DNA of 64,000 nucleotides, from the NCBI RefSeq assembly GCF_001021975.1, contig NZ_CP009928.1, positions 1,488,001 to 1,552,000 on the forward strand, written 5' to 3'. Shown in pieces: positions 15,436 to 25,863 of this stretch. This DNA comes from Chryseobacterium gallinarum (GTDB taxonomy: Bacteria; Bacteroidota; Bacteroidia; Flavobacteriales; Weeksellaceae). Position 1 is the stretch's first letter; the number at the start of each line of letters is the position of its first letter. Made by a program: the position numbers and the translations under genes. The notes beneath the pieces are model-generated. The model had not been told where the DNA came from. It did no database searches and was given only the letters and a program-made list of their open reading frames with translations.

Positions 15436-17568
15436 TTAAAGTCCGGATGACTGGGCTAACATTTTTTCTAAAATTTCTACGGCACATTTAGGTAGATTGG
15501 TTCCTGGGCCAAAGATAAAGTCCGCCCCGTTGGCATACAGGAACTCATAATCCTGTTGCGGAATTACACCTCCCACCACAATAGCAACGTCGTCTGCACC
15601 CAGCTTTTTAAGCTCTTCCACTACTTGTGGCACCAATGTTTTATGTCCTGCTGCCAGGGAGGATACTCCCAAGATGTGAATATCGTTTTCAACGGCCTGT
15701 TTAGCCACTTCTTCAGGAGTCTGAAATAAGGGAGCCACATCAACATCGAATCCCATATCTGCAAAGGCAGTAGCAACCACTTTAGCGCCTCTGTCATGAC
15801 CATCCTGCCCCATTTTCGCCACCATCAGCCTTGGGCGGCGGCCTTCTTCTTCTTCAAATTTCTGAGTAAGGTGAAGGGCTTTTTCAAAATATTCGTTTTT
15901 ACCGGCATTCATAGCGTATACACCAGAAATTGTTTTAATATTGGCCTTATATCTTCCAAAAGTTTCTTCCATGGCATCACTCATTTCGCCAAGGGTTACT
16001 CTTCTTCTTGCTGCTTCGATGCATAATGCAAGAAGATTTCCTTTTCCTGTTTTAGCACTTTCACGGATCTCACCAAGGATCTGCTCAACCGCTTCTGTAT
16101 TCCTTTCAGCTTTGATTTTATTAAGTCTTTCAATCTGCTTTCTGCGAACTTCTGTATTGTCGATATCCAGAATTTCTATGGCATCCTGTTGTAATGATGT
16201 TTTGAATGAATTGACTCCAATGATGAATTCTTCTCCGCTATCAATTTTAGCCTGTTTTTTCGCTGCAGCCTCTTCAATCCTCATTTTAGGAATTCCGGCT
16301 TCTATGGCTTTGGTCATACCTCCTTCCTGCTCTACCTCATCAATATACCTCATCGCCTCTTCAATCATCTGCTGGGTAAGACTTTCTACCAGATTACTTC
16401 CACCCATCGGATCTACTACATCACAGATTCCGCTTTCCTGCTGAAGAATAATCTGGGTGTTTCTGGCAATTTTTGCTGAATAATCTGTAGGAAGCGCAAT
16501 TGCTTCATCCAGCGCATTGGTATGTAAAGACTGTGTTCCTCCCAATGCCGAAGATAATGCCTCGATAGCAGTTCTGGTAATATTATTGAAAGGCTCCTGT
16601 TCTGTAAGGGACCAGCCTGAAGTTTGCGAATGGGTTCTTAATGCTAATGATTTTGCATTCTGAGGGTTAAACTGCTTTAAAAGATTGGCCCAGATATATC
16701 TTGCGGCACGCATTTTTGCAATTTCCATGAAGTGGTTCATGCCGATGGCCCAGAAGAAAGACAATCTGGGTGCAAAATCATCCACATTCATTCCGGCTTT
16801 AATCCCTGTTCTCACATATTCCAGGCCATCTGCAAGGGTATATGCCATTTCCAGTACCGGAGTGGCTCCTGCTTCCTGCATATGGTATCCTGAAATGGAA
16901 ATTGAGTTGAATTTCGGGATATTCTGAGAAGTATATTCAAAAATATCCGCAATGATTTTCATAGAAGGTGCAGGCGGATAGATATAAGTATTTCTTACCA
17001 TAAACTCTTTCAGAATATCATTCTGAATGGTACCTGAAAGCAATTCCTGTTTTACCCCCTGTTCTTCTGCGGCTACGATATAAAAAGACAAAATCGGGAG
17101 TACGGCTCCATTCATGGTCATGGAAACAGAAATCTGGTCCAGCGGGATTTCGTTGAATAAAATCTTCATATCTTCAACGGAATCTATGGCAACTCCGGCT
17201 TTTCCTACATCTCCTACCACCCTTGCATGATCAGAGTCATATCCTCTGTGAGTGGCAAGGTCAAAGGCTACGGAAAGCCCTTTTTGCCCTGCTGCAAGGT
17301 TTCTCCTGTAGAACGCATTGGATTCTTCAGCGGTAGAAAAACCTGCATATTGACGGATTGTCCAGGGTTTTTGAACATACATTGTGGAATACGGCCCTCT
17401 CAGATAAGGTTCAATCCCCGGAGAAGTTTGTGTTAATGACTGATCTTTAACATCTTTTTTCTCATAAGAGGATTTAAGTTCCAATCCGTCTTTCTCAAAA
17501 GTATAGATTTCCCTTTCCTGAGGTAATACACTAAAATCCGGTTTTTTCACAGAAATTGTTTTTCGCAT
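15436..17568 (-). CDS. Methylmalonyl-CoA mutase, large (catalytic) subunit
   Basis: 710 residues. The N-terminal TIM-barrel (about 45-500) has the family start [14 protein letters not shown] and the substrate-binding stretch [26 protein letters not shown]. The C-terminal B12 domain (about 575-705) has the cobalamin-binding [18 protein letters not shown], with the histidine that ligates cobalt, and [12 protein letters not shown]. It interconverts methylmalonyl-CoA and succinyl-CoA, linking propionate and odd-chain or branched amino acid catabolism to the citric acid cycle. A small subunit normally lies upstream in related genomes; none is in this window. MeaB is at 4510-5502. Confidence 0.95.
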   Translation of the reverse strand: MRKTISVKKPDFSVLPQEREIYTFEKDGLELKSSYEKKDVKDQSLTQTSPGIEPYLRGPYSTMYVQKPWTIRQYAGFSTAEESNAFYRRNLAAGQKGLSVAFDLATHRGYDSDHARVVGDVGKAGVAIDSVEDMKILFNEIPLDQISVSMTMNGAVLPILSFYIVAAEEQGVKQELLSGTIQNDILKEFMVRNTYIYPPAPSMKIIADIFEYTSQNIPKFNSISISGYHMQEAGATPVLEMAYTLADGLEYVRTGIKAGMNVDDFAPRLSFFWAIGMNHFMEIAKMRAARYIWANLLKQFNPQNAKSLALRTHSQTSGWSLTEQEPFNNITRTAIEALSSALGGTQSLHTNALDEAIALPTDYSAKIARNTQIILQQESGICDVVDPMGGSNLVESLTQQMIEEAMRYIDEVEQEGGMTKAIEAGIPKMRIEEAAAKKQAKIDSGEEFIIGVNSFKTSLQQDAIEILDIDNTEVRRKQIERLNKIKAERNTEAVEQILGEIRESAKTGKGNLLALCIEAARRRVTLGEMSDAMEETFGRYKANIKTISGVYAMNAGKNEYFEKALHLTQKFEEEEGRRPRLMVAKMGQDGHDRGAKVVATAFADMGFDVDVAPLFQTPEEVAKQAVENDIHILGVSSLAAGHKTLVPQVVEELKKLGADDVAIVVGGVIPQQDYEFLYANGADFIFGPGTNLPKCAVEILEKMLAQSSGL

Positions 17569-17658
17569 TCCAATAATTTTTGTCTCCGTAAAGTTAATTT
17601 TTTTGAACGAAACATGAAACTCCTGTTAACATCCGGAAATTCTGGCTATTAAACGAGA

Positions 17659-17684
17659 AAAGACCGGGCAATCTTCCGGTCTTT
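17659..17684 (-). terminator. Terminator of the prolyl oligopeptidase gene
   Basis: Arms AAAGACCGG/CCGGTCTTT with an 8-base loop, 79 bases after the gene's stop on the minus strand. Confidence 0.65.
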
Positions 17685-17762
17685 ATGATTATATATTCTA
17701 TGCCTCGTTTTTATAAACCTGGCAAGACATTCATTATATAGGATAGTATCCTGGTTTAAATA

Positions 17763-19865
17763 TTAAAGTTTTATTCCCATTTCATACAAAGCAAATGATA
17801 TAAGATCTGCATTTTCACTGATCACCTGATCTGTTGATCTTCCGGCACCATGTCCTGCATTCTTTTCAATTCTCAGCAAAACAGGGTTTTTGCAAGCCTG
17901 TTTTTCCTGAAGTTCTGCTCCAAATTTGAACGAATGGGCAGGAACTACTCTGTCATCATGATCACTGGTAATAATCATTGTAGATGGATAGCATGTTCCG
18001 GCTTTTACATTATGTACCGGAGAGTAAGATTTAAGGTATTCGAACATTTCTTTACTGTCTTCAGCTGTTCCGTAGTCATATGACCAGCCCGCTCCGGCTG
18101 TAAATTTATTGTATCTCAGCATATCCAGAACTCCTACTCTAGGGAAGGCCACTCTGGCAAGATCCGGACGCATTGTCATGGTTGCCCCTACCAATAGTCC
18201 TCCATTTGATCTTCCTGAAAGTGCCATATATTCTTTTGATGTATATCCTTTATTCTGAAGATATTCTCCGGCAGCAATGAAGTCCTCAAAAACATTTTTC
18301 TTCTGCTGCTTGGTTCCTGCATCATGCCATTTTTTACCGTATTCACCTCCACCACGGATATTCGGAACGGCATAGATTCCTCCATTTTCCATCCAAATGG
18401 CGTTGACTACAGAGAAAGAAGGCTGTAAGCTGATGTTAAAACCTCCATATGAATATAAAATAGTCGGGTTCTTACCATCCAGTTTAGTTCCTTTTTTATA
18501 ATTAATCATCATAGGCACTTTCGTACCGTCTTTTGAGGTATAAAATACCTGCTCCGAAATATAATCATCAGGATTAAATTTCACTTTTGGCTTCTGGTAT
18601 ACTTCAGATTTACCGGAATCTACATTGAATTTATAGGTTGTTCCCGGTGTAATATAATTACTGAAAGAATAGTAAACATCCTTTTCTTTTTCTTTTCCTC
18701 CGAAACCGGAAATATTACCTTTCCCGGGAAGTGTTATTTCTCTGACCAGTTTTCCTGTTTTATCGAACTGTTTTACCTGGTCAATTGCATCAATCATATA
18801 AGTAGCAAAGAAATATCCTCCTCCGGAAGAGATTCCCAATACATTTTCTGTCTGCGGAATCACATCTTTCCAGGTTTCAGGGGCCGGATTACTTATCGTT
18901 GTTTTTACAAGACGCATATTCGGTGCATCTTTATCCGTGAAGATGAAAAGCTCATCTCCCTGTGTATCTACAATTCCTGCATTGATATCAAATCCTTTGG
19001 TAATCTGAACGAAATCTCCACCTTTTTTTAAATCTTTTATATATAATTCATTTCCATTGGTAGCATTGGCTGCGGAAATGATCAGGTATCTCTGATCTTC
19101 GGAGACCTCTGCACTCAGATATCTCCTCGGCGTTTTCTCGCCTCCGAAAATAAGTTTGTCCTCAGACTGTTTTGTTCCCAGTTTATGGAAATATACCTTA
19201 TGTTTATCCGTCATTCCGGAAAGCACGGTTCCTTCTTTCGGTTTATCATAGCTTGAGTAATAAAACCCTTCGTCTCCCTGCCATGAAATTCCACTGAATT
19301 TTATATCCAATAAAGTATCGTCAATTTGTTTTCTGGTAACGGCATCAATAATGATAATTTTGTTCCAGTCGCTTCCTCCTTCAGAGATGGAATAGGCGGC
19401 AAGATTACCTTTTTTGTTGAAGGAGAGGTTGGAAAGCGATGTAGTTCCTTTTTCTGAAAATTTATTAGGATCTAAAAAAACTTCTGTAACCTTTGTTTTG
19501 TTGTGGGTTCTATACAAAACAGACTGTGCCTGAAGACCATCATTTTTATAATAGTAAGTGTAATCTCCTTCTTTGAAAGGGGCAGAAATTTTTTCGTAAT
19601 TCCATATTTCTTTCAATTGGTTTTTAATTTTGTCCCTGAAGGGAATTTTCGAAAGATAATTCTGGCTGTAGGCCACTTCTTCATCTACCCATTTTTTTGT
19701 AGCTTCGGAATCGTTTTCCAAATCCCTGAACGGGTCGGATACTGTGGTCCCGAAATAAGTATCTGTCTGATTTCCTTTTAATGCTTTAGGATAATTCATT
19801 TTCTGAGAATAAAAAGATGCTGAAAAAAGAACTCCAGCCGTTAATAACATCGGTTTAAAATTCAT
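17763..19865 (-). CDS. Prolyl oligopeptidase (prolyl endopeptidase), S9 family, secreted
   Basis: 700 residues from the ATG at 19865, which begins a signal peptide (MNFKPMLLTAGVLFSASFYS); the in-frame ATG at 19883 puts charged residues first and is less likely. An N-terminal beta-propeller (about 75-410) is followed by the alpha/beta hydrolase domain. Catalytic Ser is in GRSNGG (about 552), Asp in DHDDRVVP (about 633), His in GHGAGRS (about 668). I recognise close similarity through the whole length to the 705-residue prolyl endopeptidase of Elizabethkingia meningoseptica. It cuts after Pro in short peptides, probably in the periplasm. Confidence 0.95.
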   Translation of the reverse strand: MNFKPMLLTAGVLFSASFYSQKMNYPKALKGNQTDTYFGTTVSDPFRDLENDSEATKKWVDEEVAYSQNYLSKIPFRDKIKNQLKEIWNYEKISAPFKEGDYTYYYKNDGLQAQSVLYRTHNKTKVTEVFLDPNKFSEKGTTSLSNLSFNKKGNLAAYSISEGGSDWNKIIIIDAVTRKQIDDTLLDIKFSGISWQGDEGFYYSSYDKPKEGTVLSGMTDKHKVYFHKLGTKQSEDKLIFGGEKTPRRYLSAEVSEDQRYLIISAANATNGNELYIKDLKKGGDFVQITKGFDINAGIVDTQGDELFIFTDKDAPNMRLVKTTISNPAPETWKDVIPQTENVLGISSGGGYFFATYMIDAIDQVKQFDKTGKLVREITLPGKGNISGFGGKEKEKDVYYSFSNYITPGTTYKFNVDSGKSEVYQKPKVKFNPDDYISEQVFYTSKDGTKVPMMINYKKGTKLDGKNPTILYSYGGFNISLQPSFSVVNAIWMENGGIYAVPNIRGGGEYGKKWHDAGTKQQKKNVFEDFIAAGEYLQNKGYTSKEYMALSGRSNGGLLVGATMTMRPDLARVAFPRVGVLDMLRYNKFTAGAGWSYDYGTAEDSKEMFEYLKSYSPVHNVKAGTCYPSTMIITSDHDDRVVPAHSFKFGAELQEKQACKNPVLLRIEKNAGHGAGRSTDQVISENADLISFALYEMGIKL

Positions 19866-19904
19866 AGTAAACGGTTTTCTCAAAAATACATAAAGTATGT
19901 GACA

Positions 19905-19933
19905 TAAAAAAAGCCCCGGAAATCCGAAGCTTT
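19905..19933 (-). terminator. Terminator downstream of the 225-residue secreted protein gene
   Basis: Minus-strand arms AAAGC/GCTTT with an inner CGG/CCG pairing, then a run of T. It lies between the stop at 19944 and the peptidase start. Confidence 0.6.
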
Positions 19934-19943
19934 AGTTATTGTA

Positions 19944-20621
19944 TTATTCTTTTGATCCGAAACTGTCGAAGTAAAAATCGGTCAGGTTGGAAACAATCTC
20001 ATCAGGACTTCCGTTCCAATAGTATATTTTCCCGCCTTCTTTCAGTTCATATAAACTAAACTGCTGATCGGTAGTTACTGTTTTATCTGCATTTTTAAAC
20101 TCCTGGGCAGCCTGGGTAAGATACTGCTTAAGCACCTCAGGTTTTACTTTTTTGGTATCTCCTGTAGGCCCGGAAGTTAATTTTGAAGGAACTTTAAAGC
20201 TTACGGAATAAGTGACCTCAGCAATTTTCTCATTTTCAACATATTCGTTCGGAACTACTTTTACATTCTTAATCGTCAGTTTTCCCTGTTTGAAATTATT
20301 GAGCATTTCTCTGAAATAATCTTCTGCTTCCTTTTTACACGCTGAAGCTGTTGCTTTAGGAAAAGCCGCTAGGAAGTTATCCACACTGGTTTTCAGCATT
20401 TCTTCTGAAGTTTCTTTAAAATTAACCTGATAAGCATTCTGCCCTTCTACTGTAGGTCTCAGGTAGTCATTAAGTTTACCCAGCGCTGTTTCATCGTTGT
20501 TCACAAAGGTGCCAAAGAACATTTCAAATGCTTCCGCAGGTTTTTTTACCTCTGCCTGAGCCGAAAGATGTTGTCCTGCCATAGCCAACAACAGAAACAA
20601 AATAATTTTGTAGTTTTTCAT
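19944..20621 (-). CDS. Hypothetical secreted protein
   Basis: 225 residues. Signal peptide MKNYKIILFLLLAMAGQHLSAQ ends in LSAQ, a normal Bacteroidota cleavage site. The mature part is alpha/beta and mostly helical at first (AEAFEMFFGTFVNNDETALGK), with a fold-like stretch KLTIKNVKVVPNEYVENEK and a C-terminal beta region (FSLYELKEGGKIYYWNGSP). I recognise no family or catalytic motif. Monocistronic, with a terminator on both sides. Periplasmic by prediction; function unknown. Confidence 0.7.
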   Translation of the reverse strand: MKNYKIILFLLLAMAGQHLSAQAEVKKPAEAFEMFFGTFVNNDETALGKLNDYLRPTVEGQNAYQVNFKETSEEMLKTSVDNFLAAFPKATASACKKEAEDYFREMLNNFKQGKLTIKNVKVVPNEYVENEKIAEVTYSVSFKVPSKLTSGPTGDTKKVKPEVLKQYLTQAAQEFKNADKTVTTDQQFSLYELKEGGKIYYWNGSPDEIVSNLTDFYFDSFGSKE

Positions 20622-20663
20622 AGTTTAATATTTAAGATTTTAATTAAGTAATCTAAAAAGAAA

Positions 20664-20685
20664 AGCCTCCGAAAATTCAGAGGCT
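20664..20685 (-). terminator. Terminator of prfA
   Basis: Minus-strand arms AGCCTC/GAGGCT with a 10-base loop followed by TTTCTTTTT. Confidence 0.75.
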
Positions 20686-20704
20686 ATATTGTATTTTAAA
20701 ACTT

Positions 20705-21790
20705 TTAGTAGTTTTCTTCTTCGCCCTTCATTTTCTCTGCATTTTCCGCCATGATTACCGCATCTATCATTTCAGAAATGTCTCCGTTCATATATGCATC
20801 CAGATTATACATGGATTTGTTGATTCTATGATCTGTTACCCTTCCTTGCGGATAATTGTACGTTTTGATTTTTGCAGAACGGTCTCCCGTAGAAACCATT
20901 GTTTTTCTTTGAGCAGCAATATCTCCCTGTACTTCCTGCAATTTGATATCATATAATTTGGCACGAAGCATTTCCATTGCCAATTCGCGGTTAGCCAGCT
21001 GGGAACGGGCCTGCTGACAAACAACTACCAGCCCTGAAGGCTTGTGTGTCAGCTGAACTTTAGTTTCAACCTTGTTTACGTTCTGACCACCGGCACCTCC
21101 TGAACGGGAAGTCTGCATTTCAATATCAGCAGGATTGATTTCTACGTCTACTTCTTCAGCTTCAGGTAAAACCGCAACCGTAATGGCAGAGGTATGTACC
21201 CTTCCCTGGGATTCAGTTTCCGGCACACGCTGTACACGGTGTACACCTGATTCAAATTTCATGATTCCGTACACCCCTTCTCCTTCTACCTTCATGATCA
21301 GTTCCTTGTAACCTTTTGCAGCTTCGTTGGAATCTGTCACTTCATGTCTCCATCCTTTTGCTTTAAAGTACATGGTATACATCCTGTAGATATCTTCTAC
21401 AAAAATTGCAGCTTCATCACCTCCTGTTCCCGCACGTAATTCCACGATAACGTTTTTATCATCTGCAGGATCTTTAGGAATCAACAATACTTTAAGTTCT
21501 TCTTCCAATCCCGGAATTCTGGATTGTGCTTCTAATTTTTCTTCTTTAGCAAGATCTACCAAGTCTCTATCTGAACCATCAGCAATAATTTCATCAGATT
21601 CTGCAATAGAATCCAAAGCTCCTTTGTACTGATCGTACACCCTAACAATTTTCCCTAAGTCACTATATTCTTTGTTCAAAGAAGAATATCTTTTTTGATC
21701 TGAAATGACATCAGGCTGTATAATAAGGTCTGCAACCTCATTATATCTTTGTTTTATAGCTTCTAATTTTGGAATTAATGATTTCGACAT
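20705..21790 (-). CDS. prfA: Peptide chain release factor 1
   Basis: 361 residues, the usual RF1 length. The codon-reading PxT motif appears as PET in [12 protein letters not shown] (about 188), which marks RF1 rather than the SPF-type RF2, so it reads UAA and UAG. The GGQ methylation and catalysis motif is at about 237 in [21 protein letters not shown]1 releases the finished peptide at the ribosomal A site. Compare with PrfH at 11189-11887, which keeps the GGQ domain but lacks the codon-reading part. A -7 box TATCTTTG lies at 21810-21817. Own terminator; monocistronic here. Confidence 0.97.
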   Translation of the reverse strand: MSKSLIPKLEAIKQRYNEVADLIIQPDVISDQKRYSSLNKEYSDLGKIVRVYDQYKGALDSIAESDEIIADGSDRDLVDLAKEEKLEAQSRIPGLEEELKVLLIPKDPADDKNVIVELRAGTGGDEAAIFVEDIYRMYTMYFKAKGWRHEVTDSNEAAKGYKELIMKVEGEGVYGIMKFESGVHRVQRVPETESQGRVHTSAITVAVLPEAEEVDVEINPADIEMQTSRSGGAGGQNVNKVETKVQLTHKPSGLVVVCQQARSQLANRELAMEMLRAKLYDIKLQEVQGDIAAQRKTMVSTGDRSAKIKTYNYPQGRVTDHRINKSMYNLDAYMNGDISEMIDAVIMAENAEKMKGEEENY

Positions 21791-21904
21791 TGTAGAAATT
21801 TTGTGGGTGCAAAGATACGGATTATTAATTCAAAATTAAAATCACAAATGAGCATAAATTTTTGAACACTAGAGGAAACGGCAAAAAGCAGATTTACCCT
21901 TTAC

Positions 21905-23233
21905 TTAATTTTCTTCAGGGGCATTCCCTTCGTCTTTCTTGCTTCCTGAGAGTCTTTTGTCAATGACATACAGAATAATCCCCACCGCTATTATTCCTAA
22001 TCCTATCATACTCTCTTTAGGGTTATGGATAAAGGTGAAATAAAGGATATAAACACTGAACAGCAAAAAAACAGTCGGAAAAATATAAAAAGCATTGGAT
22101 TTGAATATTGTACGGTCTCCCTTTTTAAGGAAATATACCGTGGAAATTGCCAGGCTTGCAAATAATTGAAGAATAAAAGCGGTATACACAAAGATTTCTT
22201 TAAAGCTTCCTGTCAGAATAATAATGGCAGCAATTACAGCGTGGGCAAAGATTGCCCTCACCGGAATTCCTTTTTTATTTCCCTTAGAAAGCGGTTTCCA
22301 TATGTGTGTATCTCTGGCAAAGGCCTGAGTCAGTCTCGATCCCACCCATAAATAACCGCTGATGGTGGCTATCAGCTGTAATGCAATAAAAATGTTTACT
22401 ATTTTCCCAAAACTGATCCCCAGCATATTAATGGCAGCTTCTCCCATGACATCCTCTTTTCCTGCCAGCTGGGTTACCGGAGCATGTTTCAGCATAATGT
22501 AATTAACCAGCAAATAACTCAACGTTACAAAAACAGTTCCTATAATCAGTGATTTGGGAAGGTTTTTTTGAACCTCCTTTATTTCTCCGGCAATATAGGA
22601 GGCCGAGTTCCAGCCGGTATAGGAGTAAGTCACAAAAACCAGAGAGGTGGCAAAAGCAGGAAGCATAATCTCCTTCTGCCAGCTATTACTGAAATTCAGG
22701 CTGTTCCCTATTTGCGGAGATCCTGAAAGACCAACTCCTACTATAACCAGTATGATAATAAAGGCTATTTTAATAAAAGTGAAAAAGTTATGAAAACGGC
22801 TCGACGTTTTTAAGCTGAATGATAAAGTAGTGGCAACCAGAAAAATGGCCATCATTGCAAAACCGTTTCCAAAAGTATAATCAAATACAGAGAGATATTT
22901 AGACATGGCCAATGCGGCTAACGCAACAGGGGAAGAGAATCCGATAATCAAAGAAATCCAGCTTATAAGATAACCAAATAAAGGATGATATGTTTCTTTA
23001 AGGTAAATAAAGTCGCCGCCATTCCCTTTAAAATGGGATCCCAATTCTGCATAGCAAAAGGCTCCGAACAAAGCCAGAATCCCACCTATTATCCATAACA
23101 GGAATATGCTGTAGGTATTGGTGATATCGGATAGCTGAAACCCCAGCGTGGTAAAAATCCCGGTTCCGATCATATTGGAAACTACAATGGCGGCGGCTGT
23201 TTTCCAGCCGATCTGATGTGAAGCTGTGCTCAT
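21905..23233 (-). CDS. APC superfamily amino acid permease in the SAM-riboswitch operon
   Basis: 442 residues with about 12 membrane segments. The first helix carries the APC signature NMIGTGIFTTLG (about 19-30) and helix 2 carries GAFCYAELG. The C-terminal tail is charged (KRLSGSKKDEGNAPEEN). It begins 7 bases after the TonB-dependent receptor, so the two form an operon behind the SAM-I riboswitch. Probable inner-membrane importer of methionine or a related sulfur amino acid, working after the receptor carries it across the outer membrane. The substrate is inferred from the riboswitch, not from residues. Confidence 0.88.
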   Translation of the reverse strand: MSTASHQIGWKTAAAIVVSNMIGTGIFTTLGFQLSDITNTYSIFLLWIIGGILALFGAFCYAELGSHFKGNGGDFIYLKETYHPLFGYLISWISLIIGFSSPVALAALAMSKYLSVFDYTFGNGFAMMAIFLVATTLSFSLKTSSRFHNFFTFIKIAFIIILVIVGVGLSGSPQIGNSLNFSNSWQKEIMLPAFATSLVFVTYSYTGWNSASYIAGEIKEVQKNLPKSLIIGTVFVTLSYLLVNYIMLKHAPVTQLAGKEDVMGEAAINMLGISFGKIVNIFIALQLIATISGYLWVGSRLTQAFARDTHIWKPLSKGNKKGIPVRAIFAHAVIAAIIILTGSFKEIFVYTAFILQLFASLAISTVYFLKKGDRTIFKSNAFYIFPTVFLLFSVYILYFTFIHNPKESMIGLGIIAVGIILYVIDKRLSGSKKDEGNAPEEN

Positions 23234-23240
23234 CTGATAA

Positions 23241-25664
23241 TTAAAAATTAAAATTTAGTCTTCCAAAGAAATAGCTTCCCAGAGTCCCCATCTGAACCGG
23301 CGCATATTTGAACACTCCATAATATGAGTTTTCATATATCTGGCGATCTGAAAAGACATCAAATACATTATTAGCTCCAATGGTAAAGTTGATGTTTTTT
23401 GTAATATCATATCCCACACTAAGATCTGTCACGATTTTGGGTGAAAATTCCTGAACACCTCCAAACGGATAGCCGTCTCTTATGACTTTGCCAAAATAGG
23501 TATTTCTTACGAGAAAATTGAATTTTTCTATTCCATAGTTCAACCCTAAGGATGCTTTGGTTTTTGGTGACAAAGATTCTATAATATTGATCTGGTCCGG
23601 ACCAAAGAATTCATTTTGGGAAGTTCCCAAGTTTTCCGGAAAATGGAAATCTGTAATTTTTGTCTCTGTATAGTTTCCTGCCAGATTAATGTTTAAGTTT
23701 CCACCTGCTAACTTCCAATCATAGGAGATAACCACGTCTACCCCTTTGGTTTCCGTATCAACCGCATTTGTGAAAAACCTTCCACTTTCTACGCCATAAT
23801 CTGCCAGTCTGGGATCTGTAATATTACTGGTAATCACAATTCTGTCTTTGACTTTAATCCAATATCCGTCTATTGTAATGAACAGTCTGTTTAATGGTTT
23901 CAGGGTAAATCCTGCACTGGCATTGACTGATGTTTCCTGTTTTAGTTTATCAAATCCTAAAATCCTGGCTGCATCACTGTCATTCCTGAAAATTCCTTTC
24001 GTCACAATTCCTGCCCCGGAAGTCGAGATATCTGCATAAGAGTTGTTAAAATACTGCTGCTGAAGAGAAGGCGCCCTGAAGCCGGTTCCTACGGCCGCTC
24101 TTACCGCATAATCCGGAACAAATTCATATCGTACAGCCAATTTTCCGTTCAGGGTATTGCCAAAGTCGGAATAATTTTCAAATCGTGCTGCCACATCAAT
24201 ATTCAGCTTTTTATCCAGATCATATGATACATCAGCATATACAGCCGTGGAATGTCTGTCTTTTTTCAAGGCATTCTGAGGTGAGAATCCTATAAAAGAC
24301 TGGGAGCCACCTGCTCCTATTACAGTTGATCCCTGAGTTGCAATATTTCCATTGATATCGTACTGGGTGTAAGATGCTTCGTCCCCCTCTTTGATCTGGT
24401 ATTGTTCAAACCTGAATTCACCACCAAATGCAATATTAAATCTGTTCAGACTTTTAGAAACATCCAGGTTAACCGTATTTTGCAGAAAACTATGTGCTCC
24501 TGCATAAAAACGGGTTGGGGATTTTACTCCCAGTGAAGCATTATTGGTATTGCTTACGTTATAATTAAAGGTATTGCTGCCAAAGGTATTGCTAAGATCA
24601 ATCAACCAATTATTGATTGTATATTTTGCACCTACTGCATAAGAAACATCATACACATGGGATCCGAGGGTTGCCTGGAAGCCGTTTGGATAGATTGAAG
24701 AAACCACATTGAATGTTTCACTGGGAAGTCTTCTGAAACCAAAACCTTTTCCTTCTTTGATACTGAACCCTCCGAAGGAATAAAGTTTAAAGTTTTCATT
24801 AAAAGGATATTCTGAATTAAAAAAAAGCTGTCCCTGCCTGATCTGGGCATCTCCGATCTGAAAATTGAAATCATCGCGGATTAACCCTCTTTTTCTTATT
24901 TCCTCATCATCTGCTGCTCTGGCTGCATCCGGATCATCTGCAAACGGGTATGCAAAATTATCTCCGAAAATATCCAGATCATGATTTTGAGTTCTTGTTG
25001 TTTTCCCTCTGTGGCTTACCTGTAATGACAGATTGATATAACCGTCTTTTTTTCCTAAAGAGGCGCCGTAATTTGCTCCTGCCTGATAGGTATCCCCATC
25101 ATTTCTACCGCTGAGCCCATAAGTAATGCTCGCTGTAGCGCCTTGATTCTTTTTAAGAATAATATTGATAACCCCCGCAATAGCATCTGAACCATATTGT
25201 GCTGCGGCACCGTCTCTTAAGACTTCTATCCTGTCTATGGCGATCACCGGAACCGTGCTCAGATCTGTTCCTACGGAACCGTTCCCTACGGTATTCTGGT
25301 AATTCACTAAAGAAGTCGTATGCCTTCTTTTTCCATTAACCAGTACCAGCACCTGGTCAGGCCCCATTCCCCTTAAGGTAACAGGATCAATATGTTCCGT
25401 CCCGTCCGATGCCGACTGCCTTACAGAATTGAATGATGGAATTACATAATTCAGAAGATCCTGAACAGTAACCTGGGGAGAGGCCTTCTGTATTTTTTCA
25501 ATATTGATGACATCTACCGGAACGGGTGTTTCCAATTTTGTTCTTTTGGCATTCCTGTTTCCGACAATAATAATATCCTCGATTTGTTTTCCTTTTTCCT
25601 CCTGTTCCTGGGCTGTAACGATAATGGTTCCCAACAGTAACACTGCTATACTTAATTTTTTCAT
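23241..25664 (-). CDS. TonB-dependent receptor under SAM-riboswitch control
   Basis: 807 residues from the ATG at 25664 (MKKLSIAVLLLGTIIVTAQ, signal peptide); the 17-codon upstream extension reads through leader RNA and is rejected. The plug domain (about 28-150) shows IEDIIIVGNRNAKRTKLETP and RDGAAAQYGSDAIAGVINI. The 22-strand barrel fills the rest and ends with an aromatic residue (LNFNF). TonB receptors import scarce nutrients through the outer membrane using ExbBD-TonB energy. No SusD-like partner or carboxypeptidase-like N-terminal domain is present, so it is not a glycan receptor. The riboswitch points to methionine, S-methylmethionine or a precursor. Confidence 0.92.
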   Translation of the reverse strand: MKKLSIAVLLLGTIIVTAQEQEEKGKQIEDIIIVGNRNAKRTKLETPVPVDVINIEKIQKASPQVTVQDLLNYVIPSFNSVRQSASDGTEHIDPVTLRGMGPDQVLVLVNGKRRHTTSLVNYQNTVGNGSVGTDLSTVPVIAIDRIEVLRDGAAAQYGSDAIAGVINIILKKNQGATASITYGLSGRNDGDTYQAGANYGASLGKKDGYINLSLQVSHRGKTTRTQNHDLDIFGDNFAYPFADDPDAARAADDEEIRKRGLIRDDFNFQIGDAQIRQGQLFFNSEYPFNENFKLYSFGGFSIKEGKGFGFRRLPSETFNVVSSIYPNGFQATLGSHVYDVSYAVGAKYTINNWLIDLSNTFGSNTFNYNVSNTNNASLGVKSPTRFYAGAHSFLQNTVNLDVSKSLNRFNIAFGGEFRFEQYQIKEGDEASYTQYDINGNIATQGSTVIGAGGSQSFIGFSPQNALKKDRHSTAVYADVSYDLDKKLNIDVAARFENYSDFGNTLNGKLAVRYEFVPDYAVRAAVGTGFRAPSLQQQYFNNSYADISTSGAGIVTKGIFRNDSDAARILGFDKLKQETSVNASAGFTLKPLNRLFITIDGYWIKVKDRIVITSNITDPRLADYGVESGRFFTNAVDTETKGVDVVISYDWKLAGGNLNINLAGNYTETKITDFHFPENLGTSQNEFFGPDQINIIESLSPKTKASLGLNYGIEKFNFLVRNTYFGKVIRDGYPFGGVQEFSPKIVTDLSVGYDITKNINFTIGANNVFDVFSDRQIYENSYYGVFKYAPVQMGTLGSYFFGRLNFNF

Positions 25665-25755
25665 TTGTTCTTGCCAATTAAAATATTCCTGCGGTTCGAC
25701 CCCGCAGATATACAAGACATCAAGAAATGGAATTCACATCAGAATATTGACTTCA

Positions 25756-25856
25756 CTTATCTTCCCCTCGGGTTGGAATTAGCACCTTTACACTTCTGGA
25801 ATCATGTCGGTTGCTAAGGTTTCATTGGGCCAAATCCCTCCACCTTTCTTGATAAA
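25756..25856 (-). promoter_or_regulatory. SAM-I (S-box) riboswitch aptamer
   Basis: Minus-strand RNA matches the SAM-I pattern in order: TATCAAGAAAGGTGGAGGG, then GGCCC, ATGAAACC, GCAACC, and AAGGTGCTAATTCC, closing with GATAAG, which pairs with the 5' TTTATC as P1. It begins a few bases after the predicted start of transcription. It controls the TonB receptor/APC operon, so low SAM should raise expression. Downstream, TTTCTTGAT (25719-25727) can pair perfectly with ATCAAGAAA (25845-25853), and a 6-bp hairpin (25689-25707) precedes the start codon. Confidence 0.95.
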
Positions 25857-25863
25857 TCTACTG

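Noticed and set aside
25687..25710. tRNA T-arm-like hairpin (CTGCGGTTCGACCCCGCAG)
   Set aside because: No matching acceptor, D or anticodon arms exist on either side, and the hairpin lies in the leader of the riboswitch operon.
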